Positions 10,036 through 19,600 of a stretch of 64,000 nucleotides of DNA are shown one piece after another. The stretch covers positions 4,492,291 to 4,556,290 of the forward strand of contig SSNP01000020.1 in assembly GCA_006937955.1 (NCBI GenBank), written 5' to 3'. Positions within the stretch are counted from its first letter, which is position 1; every line of letters begins with the position of its first letter. Source of the DNA: Pachypanchax playfairii. Lineage: Eukaryota; Chordata; Actinopteri; Cyprinodontiformes; Aplocheilidae. Position numbers and translations under genes: made by a program. The notes beneath the pieces were generated by a model, which saw only the letters and a program-made list of their open reading frames with translations, was not told the origin of the DNA and made no database searches.

Positions 10036-10419
10036 TTAACCATACAAATCACTGAATTTGTGCTTTTCTTGACCAAAAACTTGAGTAGAAACTAAAAGCT
10101 TCACCTCTGAATGCAGGATCCTGAACAAACTGTCATGTGGCTTGTTTCTGTTTCTCAGCGTGTCGCCAGCATAAAGTTTACAGAAAGATCTGTGTAATGT
10201 CTTTATTGTGAGTCCCGAGGTGAAGCAGACACTCCTATGCCTCACCTGTAGGGGGCGGAGACGAGCCAGCAGGTGCTTGTTGCTGCCGACCTTCAACAGA
10301 GAGACACCGAACGTGTTAGCTAAAGTCAGCAGGTCACGTGCGTCACAGAGTTTCAAAACTAGAAGAAAATAAGAACTTTTACAACCAAGTAACGGCTTTA
10401 TTGGAGAAGAAGACTTCAT
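10036..10419 (-). CDS. Uncertain coding stretch, possible exon 10246-10358
   Basis: A 127-codon frame opens with ATG directly after a TTTATTTGTAG acceptor-like site. Within it, 10358-10246 has a good acceptor (TTATTTTCTTCTAG) and donor (CTACAG|GTGAGG). It reads KLCDARDLLTLANTFGVSLL and then KVGSNKHLLARLRPLQ, which looks protein-like. I do not recognise the family, and no partner exons were found. The stretch is 0.7-0.8 kb upstream of the col25a1 TATA box, on the opposite strand. The donor also overlaps a CTCF-like motif, which could explain its good score by chance. It may be an exon of an unknown gene, a pseudogene fragment or nothing. Confidence 0.25.
   Translation of the reverse strand: MKSSSPIKPLLGCKSSYFLLVLKLCDARDLLTLANTFGVSLLKVGSNKHLLARLRPLQVRHRSVCFTSGLTIKTLHRSFCKLYAGDTLRNRNKPHDSLFRILHSEVKLLVSTQVFGQEKHKFSDLYG
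10245..10258 (+). promoter_or_regulatory. CTCF-like motif upstream of col25a1
   Basis: CCTGTAGGGGGCGG matches the CTCF core CCASYAGRKGGCRS at 13 of 14 positions. It lies between the larp7/SAXO pair and the col25a1 promoter, a plausible place for a domain boundary. Motif evidence only. Confidence 0.45.
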
Positions 10420-11030
10420 CTACAAATAAAGGTAAGAACACTAACAGCTGTAAGGTTAAAAACAGACCAAGTTTAAAAAAAAACCCTGATGTTTAAAAAC
10501 TACATTTTATCTTTCAGTGAATTATTGTCATTTTTTCTTCTTCTTGTCGATGAACAACCTGGAGTTAACAAGGTTTAAGAGAAATAACCTGATGGTGGAG
10601 CCAAAGTTTGATAAATCTGTTGCTCCATCACCCAAAATGCTCCACATAAACTACGATTATAAGCTGCAAATCAAAAAAACAAACAAATAAAATCTTCTAA
10701 TCTTGATATTTTTAATTTCTGAACTTCCTGTTGGACTTTTCTAAGAAAGTGAAAAGTTATTCCCGTGTTTTGTTCTTTAAAAGCGATATAATAAACCCTC
10801 GTGCTTGTTAGAAAATTAATACGGCGCGTTCACGTGATTCACTCACACGAGCGCAGGTTACAGGTGGGTCAGGTGTTTGTTTGTTCACCACGTGGAACCA
10901 ACACGATCACGAACACTGAAGATCATATTCTGTCTTTATGTGGGAGTTTTAGTCCGTGTAATCCCTGGAAACAGGGCGTTTGAGGTTGTTTTGCGCTTTT
11001 ACGCAGCGCCAGAGGAGAAAATAATTCAGC

Positions 11031-11038
11031 TATAAAAG
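11031..11038 (+). promoter_or_regulatory. col25a1: Candidate TATA box of col25a1
   Basis: TATAAAAG stands in the + strand at the upstream edge of the CpG-rich region and about 480 bases before the start codon. It predicts transcription from about 11060. There is no transcript evidence in the sequence itself. Confidence 0.45.
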
Positions 11039-11059
11039 TCATTGTGTTCTTTCACTGAA

Positions 11060-11509
11060 CCAGAACTCAGCTTTTAATCCTTTAAAAGCCTCCGCACTCT
11101 CACATGGATCATCACACGTACCGAACCCGCCCGGTCTGAGCAGAGAAACACTCAATAAATGATGCAAATTTAGGATTTGGAGGCGGGGGTTGTTTTGCTT
11201 AATGAAGGGCAGCGTGTCGGGTTAACAGCTTCCTCTGCAGCGGAACTACTGTGCAACAAGTTTGCAGGAGCCCCCCCTCCAACCACCACCATCCCTCCTC
11301 CCCCTCCCCCCCAGCTCCAACACGCCGTGAGACAGGTTGACTTGGTTTTGGCTCCACTCCTGTCACTGTACGTGAACGCAGCGTGACTTCGCACCAGATG
11401 CTCCCAGCAGCGCGCGCTGCTTCGTAGTTAAAGCGGAGAAATATCACGCGGGAGGCAAGAAGAAGCACGCGGGAATTAATGAGAGATTATTTTGAGTAAT
11501 ATCAGCAAC
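11060..11509 (+). promoter_or_regulatory. col25a1: col25a1 5' leader, CpG-rich
   Basis: CpG-rich sequence, unlike the AT-rich surroundings, with a long pyrimidine/CCA tract at about 11269-11312. The proposed start codon has the context AGCAACATGG, with G at +4. An upstream TTG-started frame is in phase but TTG is unlikely to be used. Confidence 0.5.
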
Positions 11510-11764
11510 ATGGAGAAGGAAGAAGTGACACCTCCGAGGAAACAGCAGCGCCGCGCCACAGCGCTGAATATCATTTCGTCTTTATGTTCCGTAGCGTCCG
11601 TCGCGTTCTGCGTCCATCTGAGCATCAACGCGGCTCACATCAAGAACCGGGTTCAGGATCTGGAGAGCGGGACAGGAGAACGCATCTTCATCCCCGGACC
11701 CGGATACTCTATGGAGGATTTCAGTTCTCTGATCCAGCAGAGAGTGGATGAGCTGCTCTCTCAG
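11510..11764 (+). CDS. col25a1: col25a1 exon 1 (cytoplasmic tail, membrane span, coiled coil)
   Basis: Start ATG at 11510, donor CTCTCAG|GTAACA. The sequence RKQQRRATALNIISSLCSVA shows the basic stop next to the membrane span. The codons are much richer in CpG than the rest of the window. Confidence 0.82.
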
Positions 11765-11946
11765 GTAACACACATAAACAGCTCCGCGTGACTTCACTGT
11801 TTTGCAGAAAGAATTTGTTGTGATCATTAATGAGCTCGTGCACATAAATGAAAGTGTCGCATTGTTGAATTTTCAGCACTCCTATGAGAATCTGGTGAAG
11901 ATCCGGACTGCAAGACAAGCCTCACCTGAATGCAACTGCCCTCCAG
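11510..11946 (+). CDS. col25a1: Collagen alpha-1(XXV), N-terminal exons 1-2
   Basis: Exons 11510-11764 (85 codons, phase 0) and 11877-11946 (ends in phase 1, CCTCCAG|GTAAGA) encode the first 108 residues of a type II transmembrane collagen. Residues 1-17 are a basic cytoplasmic tail and 18-39 one membrane span. Heptad-like sequence (HIKNRVQDLE, FSSLIQQRVDELLSQ) is the trimerising coiled coil. Residues 93-98, KIRTAR, keep the furin site that sheds the ectodomain in human COL25A1, and ECNCPPG leads into the first Gly-X-Y block. The nearest relative, COL23A1, shares this layout, but ECNCP and the larp7 neighbourhood (both human 4q25) favour COL25A1. The protein acts at neuron and muscle surfaces in motor innervation, and its shed form binds amyloid beta in mammals. 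All remaining exons are beyond the window. Confidence 0.85.
11877..11946 (+). CDS. col25a1: col25a1 exon 2 (furin site and CNC motif)
   Basis: A 70-bp exon after a 112-bp intron ending GTTGAATTTTCAG. It encodes HSYENLVKIRTARQASPECN then CPPG. Comparison with human QKSYEHMAKIRIAREAPSEC makes the identification direct. Confidence 0.88.
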
Positions 11947-13409
11947 GTAAGAGGAAGCACTTTTCTCATTTGATCTGATCTGAGTGCAACTGGAGCAGGG
12001 ACGCGCGTGCGGATCTGAGAGGGGGGGTTGAAGGATGAGTGAGAACTTTCTGGACCAGATTTTGGTGATGAATTGCTGCGAGGTGCTGAAAGCTGGATTT
12101 TACAGGTTGTTTGACTTGATGCTTCTTCTTCACTAAACCAAAACACAGATTTAAAGATGAAATTCACTTTTCTCTCCAGTAGATGGAAACATTTGTTTCT
12201 TCTGCTGCTGTTTGTCAGCTTTCTACTAATGTTGGCTTGGATTCAAAGTTGGGTTTGTCTGCATTAGACTGGCAGATTTAAAGAATTCTCTGGCTTTTAA
12301 TCTGAAATCATCCCTGATTTCTACATGATTACACCATTTCCTGTGTCATTCATAGAAAACTGAAAGTCTGAGTCTTTTTAAACATAGTGATTTAATGTAA
12401 TAAGGTTCAGATTAATGGTAGGATTTAGTTCAACTAAACCAAAAAACATTATTCTTGTAACAGATAATTATCTGGACATGATGTTTACAGTTTACTCATG
12501 ATGCTGATCAGAAAAAAACATGTTTAGCTGAGTGTTACATGTAAATTTATGACATTAATTCACATTATAAGCTACATAAACACGCCTAACCCTTTAAAAA
12601 TAGAAGATAACAGGGCTGGATTTTTACTGATAATTAAAAATATCAACATTTGGGAGCATTTTTGGCTTTTTATTTGTTAAACCATGTGGAAGCTTTAGGA
12701 TCCCATCAGACTAGAAATACCTAAAAGCTTGTTTGTGTATTTTCCTGCTACTTTCTTATAAAGGCATCGTCAGGATCTTTATAAAAGATTCACTATTAGT
12801 CAGGCACTTGAGCGGTTGTCAGATCGGGTCCTCGGTTATTGATGAATTTTCGGCTTGTTAGAAAAAGACTTTACGCTGCACTTCCCACATATTGTAACTC
12901 ATCAGTATCCGGGTCGTTGACGGAGACCTGACTTCTCTGTTGGGTGTAAACATAAACATCTGATTACACCGTCGAAACAAGACGTGGAACTTAAAGTGAT
13001 TGAGATCTCTTGCTTTCACATTTGGGTTTTTATATACTGCAAATGACTCATCTGCTGAGTGGGCATGGCTGAATTAATGAGCCAGAAGTCCTGGAAGTAT
13101 TAACATTAATGAGACCCATCACAATCATGCAACTCTCTGAGCTTCATTATACATCTGCTCTTTATTTTCCACGACTCTGTGAAGGGAGCAGAAATAAAAC
13201 GATGAAAACAACCCGCATCAAATGAAGCAAGACAACGCTAAAGCTGGATCCTGGAAGTTGGCAACATGTCACACTCTCATAATCTTAGCTTTTTTTATTT
13301 AGAGCTGCAGAGTGTTAGAAAAGCACGTGAATGGGACGTAAAGTGGTAAATTATTTACATGGAACCTTTTTAATCTCAGCTTGTGCTGATTATATTTCAA
13401 GCACTTTTA

Positions 13410-13530
13410 TAGTGTCACTCATACACAAATATGCACATTGTAAAGGCTGGGCATCAAACCTTCGATCGTCTGACTGGAGGATCACCTTCCTACCACTGGG
13501 CGAAAGCTGTTGCTGCTGGGGCAGCTTTAA
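13410..13530 (-). repeat. SINE head fragment, reverse orientation
   Basis: GCTGGGCATCAAACCTTCGA followed by CTGGAGGATCACCTTCCTAC is the reverse complement of the tRNA-like head (A and B box) of the SINE seen at 45325. It is diverged and lacks the tail. Confidence 0.5.
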
Positions 13531-13889
13531 TCAGTTATTGATCTCCTAATTTATTATTGAATATCAGGATTATTTTGATTTATCATAATAAATCCATATT
13601 TTACTTCTGTTCTTTATCATAATGGTGTTGAAAAATCTGAATGTTTTTTTCTTCTGAAAGCTTCATTATGTTTATTTTCATTGAGGCAGTTTTTAAAATA
13701 GAGTTTGATTGTAAGAAGAAAAAAAAATCAGCATGCTGGAGTAGCTGGGAATCAAACCAGAGATCCTTCCTATGGAAAACAATCTTCACTGGACTAAAGC
13801 CAGCAGTTATTTATCACGATTTAGGTCACAATAAACCCTTTGCTATCAAAATCCAGATTGGCCAAAAATAAAATTAAAGGTTGAATATA

Positions 13890-14075
13890 AAATAAAAACA
13901 CGATAGTGACATCTAGTGTGTGGATGTTGTAGTTGCAACAACAAAACAAGGTTTCCAGCCGTCGGGATGCAGGTTCAACATTTCTACATACGTTTTGATG
14001 CCGTGAAATTTTTTATTTTGGGCCATCTATTGAAGCTTCATCTAAACTCACTCTGGTTTTTGATCTTCAACCTTT
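13890..14075. repeat. Repeat shared with 47636-47710 and 47923-47955 (empty site)
   Basis: The end of this stretch, TTGAAGCTTCATCTAAACTC then ACTCTGGTTTTTGATCTTC, recurs around 47.7-47.95 kb, where a hAT element interrupts it after CATCTAAAC. The two copies also share the GTGACATCTAGTGTGTGGATGTTG-like beginning (about 47644-47672). A copy without the insertion is therefore preserved here. Confidence 0.75.
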
Positions 14076-14887
14076 AACTTCCCAAACAGGAACAAACTCC
14101 AGATTTATGGAAATCTTTCCTATTTGATATTGCTGCATAACTAGGAGTATTTTATTTTGAAATGCTCATATTTCTATTGCTTTGAGCTTTGGTTTGGACA
14201 CTGAGTGAACTTAACGTGTCTTTTCTCCAGTCTGAGATGCAGCCTGCAGCTCACATGGGGTTTTTCTCTTTGAGTGAAGACAACAATGTGCTTTTCACAG
14301 TCTTCACTTTATTACTGTCAAAGAAGATGGAGTGGTTGCTAGGCAGCGCAATGGCCCATAGCTTGGGGATGTTCTTCTTCAGAATCAGGGAAAGTTGTAT
14401 TTAGACAACAAAAATATCCTCTGAATAAAGGGATGTTTTTACTCACCCTGCTGTTATTTATTTCTTATTTTCACATGGTTTCTGTCAGGTAGTGCTTAGT
14501 TTATACCTAAAATATGTGTAATGGACTCTGGGTTCTACATTTGTGTGATTCTTTGTAATTTTTCAGATAGACTTTTTTTGCTTAATTCCCTATGAGATTA
14601 CAAATCCTAGACGATGTTATTTTCTTCGTCAGAGGTTGTTGATCCTGAAATGTCTTGGCTTTTTTTAAATTTCACAATTCTGCAGCCATTTGTAACATAA
14701 TTCTCTCCTAGTGAGGACTTTGGGACCCTTAAAACAAGTAATTGGCAGCTGTCTCACTTGTTTTTTTTGGGGGGGGGGGGTCAGCTGACCCATTAGAGAG
14801 CAGACGGAGCTTCTCTAAAGTCCATTTCACACATGCTTTGCTTTCCATTTACTGATGCCGAATAAACGTGTCCACTGATGCTTTTCT

Positions 14888-15223
14888 GTGGCAGAGAGCT
14901 GCAGAAAGGTCAGACTTAAGCTCACATACGTCTCCAGATTTAACAAACACCTCAGAGGTGGATTCATTCAACATAAAATAAGCTTTTTAGAGGAATCTGA
15001 CACATTGTGTTTCCTGACTGATCAAGATAAATCGGTTGTGGAAATAAAGGGATTTGAACCTTGGAATATTTTGTCTTCCATCAAAGAGGAACTCAACTTG
15101 GATCTTATTGTGTTTAAAGTAATAGTTTCATCTACAGTCGCTACTACAGCATTAGCATCTGAGCATATTGGTAGAAGTAGACTAATTGATCATTGTTTTT
15201 CTTTTGTTTGTTGTTATTTTTGA
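14888..15223 (+). other. Open stretch of unknown meaning
   Basis: A 111-codon frame without an early ATG follows a TTTTCTGTGGCAG acceptor-like site. Parts such as DKSVVEIKGFEPWNILSSIK look protein-like. It has no Gly-X-Y pattern, so it is not a col25a1 collagen exon. I recognise no family. Chance is the simplest explanation. Confidence 0.12.
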
Positions 15224-16499
15224 GATTTTTTTATGATTTTTGTTGCTGTTGTAAATAATGTGTACTGACCACACCTGAGTACCACAATCTGATGAAAAGC
15301 CAGGTACATCTGTGAACTGCACAGTGGTATTAAACTTTTTTTGTCAAAATAAATCCATTAATACTCGTGCCTTTTCATGGCAGTGATGCATTTTTGAGTA
15401 CAACACCAGCAAACCCTCAAGGAAGTTGTTAAACTTTCATAAAACCTCATCAAAAGAACAACGCTGTATCTATTAGGTGAAACTGTACATTCATTATTCA
15501 CTTATTTAGTTTAACATGAAATATTACTTTTAGAGAGAAAAACCGTTGGAGCGTCATTCATGAATAGTGTTCAATAAACTGGAGCACGGGTGAAATCAAG
15601 CCCCAGGAACAAATCATTAAATCACAGTCTGTGTTTTTTTGTTGTTTTTCTCAAATCTAGTATATTGTAATATGTAAACTATGTTATGGGTCACAGACAA
15701 ACAAACTGTCATTAAAATCACTAATTGGCTGCCTGGATTTCTAATGATTGGTTCTAAAGAACATTTAATTTGAAACTTAAGATCCATCTTAGTCTAAGTT
15801 TAATAAACTCTTTTTGATCTTTATGAATATTAATTTAACAAAACAGGTTTTTAGGAGAAAACTATAAAGGTTTGGTGCATCTTCTCTTATGAAAAAACAT
15901 CAGGGCTGACGAAGACACGATGGCTCTGAGTGGAGTTTTTCCTTCAGTTAAAGACATTTCTAATAATTCGTGGTGACTTCTCGGAGCGTTTGGGTTTGGT
16001 GTTATATTTGCATCTTTGTATTAGATGTCCTGAGTTGCTGGGTCTGAGTTTCCTGACTTTAGCAGCGTCATAGTTTTTGAGTGTTTTTCAATGTCCAGAC
16101 ATCTTGTCTACCGAGACGCTTTGCTTACGATTCACACTTATGAGGACACTGGAACAGACTTTAACTCACGTGACCGCGGCTGCCTGCTCACGTGCACTGT
16201 TTACGTTCCGCCCATCGTAGTAGCATAGTAGCGTAGCAGCATTAATTCAACCATGGAGCTAGAAATATTAATAAAAATTAAATAAAAATAAATGCATAAG
16301 CGAGTTAGTACCTTCTAACCACCGAAGCTGCAGCTAATAAAGCAACTAACAAACTGTATAACTGCTTTGGATCTAAAAAAGCATTTTAGCTATAAGCCTG
16401 ATAGATGCAATTAGTTAACTTATATTTAAACTGGAAATTTGCCTTAGAAGTAGCTGCTGCCGGCTCCAGATCCACCATTTTTTCAAAAAAAAATTCTGG

Positions 16500-16690
16500 G
16501 AAATTTTTGACCGACGGAAGCTATCAAGGGACGTCCCATGTATCCTTGATAAGTTAGCTAAACGGCAGACAAACCAAGGACAGAAACCTTGGTAGCACAT
16601 GAACATTGGAACATGCCTTGGCAGTTCCTGATGACATATCTCCTAGGCAACCGGGGCGGGGTCAAGGCATCAAGGTGAGGTTCCTTGACA
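16500..16690. repeat. Cluster of short inverted repeats (CAAGG/CCTTG)
   Basis: Three small perfect hairpins follow each other: TATCAAGG (16522) with CCTTGATA (16544), CCAAGG (16574) with CCTTGG (16587), and GTCAAGG (16661) with CCTTGAC (16683). This may be the inside of a decayed MITE. Outer borders are not clear. Confidence 0.4.
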
Positions 16691-19600
16691 TTGAGAAACA
16701 CCCTCATCTCCATTTGTTTCTGTTCTTTACACACCTGCTTCTCATCTACTAATCATACCAGCTGTTTCTACTCTCTAATCACCCTTCCCTGTATTTATAC
16801 TCCCCAGTTTCTCAAACTCAGTTCCAGATTCTGCTTTGTAGTTTATTCAGTTCATTGTTCCTTTATTTTCTAATTTGATATTCTTTGTGTAAGTTTTGTT
16901 GCTTGTGGTGATCACTCTGGAGTGATATAAACTACACCAGGAGTGGACAAGGACACTCAATGTAGAAAAACCTAAACCCAGTAGAAAAGATGTTATCTGC
17001 TGTTTTCATCCATCACTTTAAAAAAGAAATAATAGAGACTCTGCTGTGATCTATATTTTAATGCAATTCAGTTTTACTTAAAGCAGTAATTTACAACAAA
17101 ACACAATCTAATGACTCACAAGAGGAAACAATTAGTAGCACTTTGTGGTTAATAAAGTGAGATTTAGCATAAAAATTGTTCTTTAGTGCTCGATTCTTTG
17201 TAGGAAGTGTATTAACAACTAAGAAATAGACTTTTTTGATACAATCATGAGAACAAATTCTCACTCTTGAGGTTGAATAATTTTTTTGGGGGATGGTAGA
17301 GTCTGAAATCAGACACACTTTGGGTTAAACTAGGTGTTTTTCAGGTCTTTTTTCAGCATTAGTTGGCTGTTTTTATTTTCTGTACACCTTTTCATGTTTG
17401 GTTCTGTATTCCTTGTTTTTTAATGGGATTTTAATAAAATTCAGCAGTCAGCAAACACTGGTACTTAGCTTTTTCCTTGTGTATCCCCTCTTGTACTCTC
17501 CCTCCCCGCTCTACAGCATTTCTAAAAGTTAATGCTTCAAAAAGCCTGCTGACTGAACTTCATCTAAAATACTCCTGAGAATACAACAACACAGCTTGCA
17601 ATTTGCAGGACTTTACGAAACACTGAGGCTGTCGAACGCAGGGGGATGTTAGGACCTGGCATTTCAAAATAAAACCAGAAGCAGGCCATGTTTTGACTTG
17701 CTCGTCAGTTCCAGGTTAGTTTTGGTTTTGCAGATGTCAAATCAAATCGTTCTAGTTCGGCTTCTTCTAGATGAGCCGGTTTACATCGTCTGACAAAGTG
17801 TCTGACGCAGGTGGAGTTTTATCTGTCGACTTCGATATCCTCTCCTCACTCGTTAACCGGTAATTAATCACTGACTGCTTTTGAATTAAGCCCCTCTGTG
17901 TGGTTTGGCGCTGGGAGGTGCCCTAATAGTCATGTAATTACTGAGTGTAAGTTAAAGCTAAGCAGACTTTCAGGTAGCAGCAGCTGCTTCTGGTTAGTAG
18001 AGTCAGTTTGGGCTGTCTTTGTGACTAACCCAGGCCGGAGGTGATGGAGTGTGGGAGGCCATGTTTTAATTCTGAGTGCTACAAAATCCACGTGGTGAAT
18101 AATAATTGTGGTCTTTTGAGGCAGAAAAATGCTAGATTCATTCCACTCAGATTTGACATCAATCCCAATAAATTGAACATCAAATGAATTTTTTATGCCA
18201 AATCACCAGAAGTGCTACATTTAATCTCATTGTTAATTCTCACACGTGGTTGGTTTTCGGAATGAGACGCTGAAAATAGCTCAAAAGGCCTTTTTGGACT
18301 CTTAACACAGCAATTTTTTTCGGTGAAATGCCGGCTGAAAGCGATGGAAATGACAGGGTGGCGCACGTCAACTCCACACTAACCTGAGGGGAACTTTGTG
18401 AATGGAGAGCAGATGACGTGAGTTTTCTACGAGCGAGGTCACTGCAGCTCTCTGCTGCAGACTCAACTACCCCAGGCTGGCCAGAAGAGCAGAGGAGAAT
18501 CAAAAGGCTCAAGCCTAATGTTTCGTCTCGCGTGTCCTTGAACATTTCCTGGCCGTAATCCTCAGCCGTCATTTAGTGCGGAATAAAGCAGGAAGCTTAG
18601 AGATCCTGTCTTGGCTGCTTTCACAGTTACTTTTTGGAGGTAATTCAAAGGATTTCCATCATCGTGATTTGACGGCACACCCAAAATCTGAATAATAGAA
18701 CGGCCTGCTTTTGAAAACATTTGCATGTTCTTCCTTTCGACTGTGTTGCTAAGAGAGTTTCCGATGTTCTTTCCTGATGTTCAGTGTCGAATAATCTGTC
18801 TGATGGGGGAAGAAATGATGCTGCGTCGTCTCAGGATCACTGGCAAGTGATTTTCTGGCTGTAAATGTAATTTTTGAAACAATATGAGCACTTTTTTTCC
18901 TCCGGTGTAAAATCACTGCTGTAGGTCTTATTGATCCTTGAACCCAGCAGGCCTCGATCAGAGCAAAGCCACACATGACCTACACACCATAATGATGGAC
19001 GCCCTGTTCACTGAAGCCTCCTTTGACACACAAATATTCCACGAGATTTAAATAGAACAGGAGGGGCTTTTTGTGTGTCACCCCCTGAACAGGACGTCTT
19101 CTGTTCAGTTTTTTTGGTGACAATGAAGGACTTCTGAAGTCAGTCAGTTTGATGGGATACTTGAAGTCTTTGAAGTTGATTTCTGTTGATTGTTGTTATG
19201 TTGTTGTAGAAAGATCTTTGAATCACCTCAGTTATCTGGTTGGATTTACATGCTAACATCTAATCTGAGCAGATCTTTCTCAAAACAATTCCAATCTTCA
19301 TGCAAAAGTTCTTTTTAAACCTTAAAATCACTATAACATGTATTTATTCTGGAAGAAATATTCTATTTCTGCACAAAGTGCTCCAGCTAGCTGCTAATCC
19401 TGCTATTAATTCAAAGTAAATAATAGTATAACACAAAACTGAGTGCCGTTAAGACTCTCAGGAGGAAGCAGAGGGCCTGCCAGCTCACTTAAAGATGAAA
19501 CTCTGCACTTTTCATTTAAAACTGATGAAGCTCTTCAGATAGGAAACAAAACGTCTTTAAACTTAGGAAAAAAGTTCACTTTTTTTTTTTAACTCTCTAC

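Noticed and set aside
11177..11386. Frames with Pro- or Gly-rich runs on both strands
   Set aside because: They lie in the col25a1 leader and come from its CCT/CCA tract.
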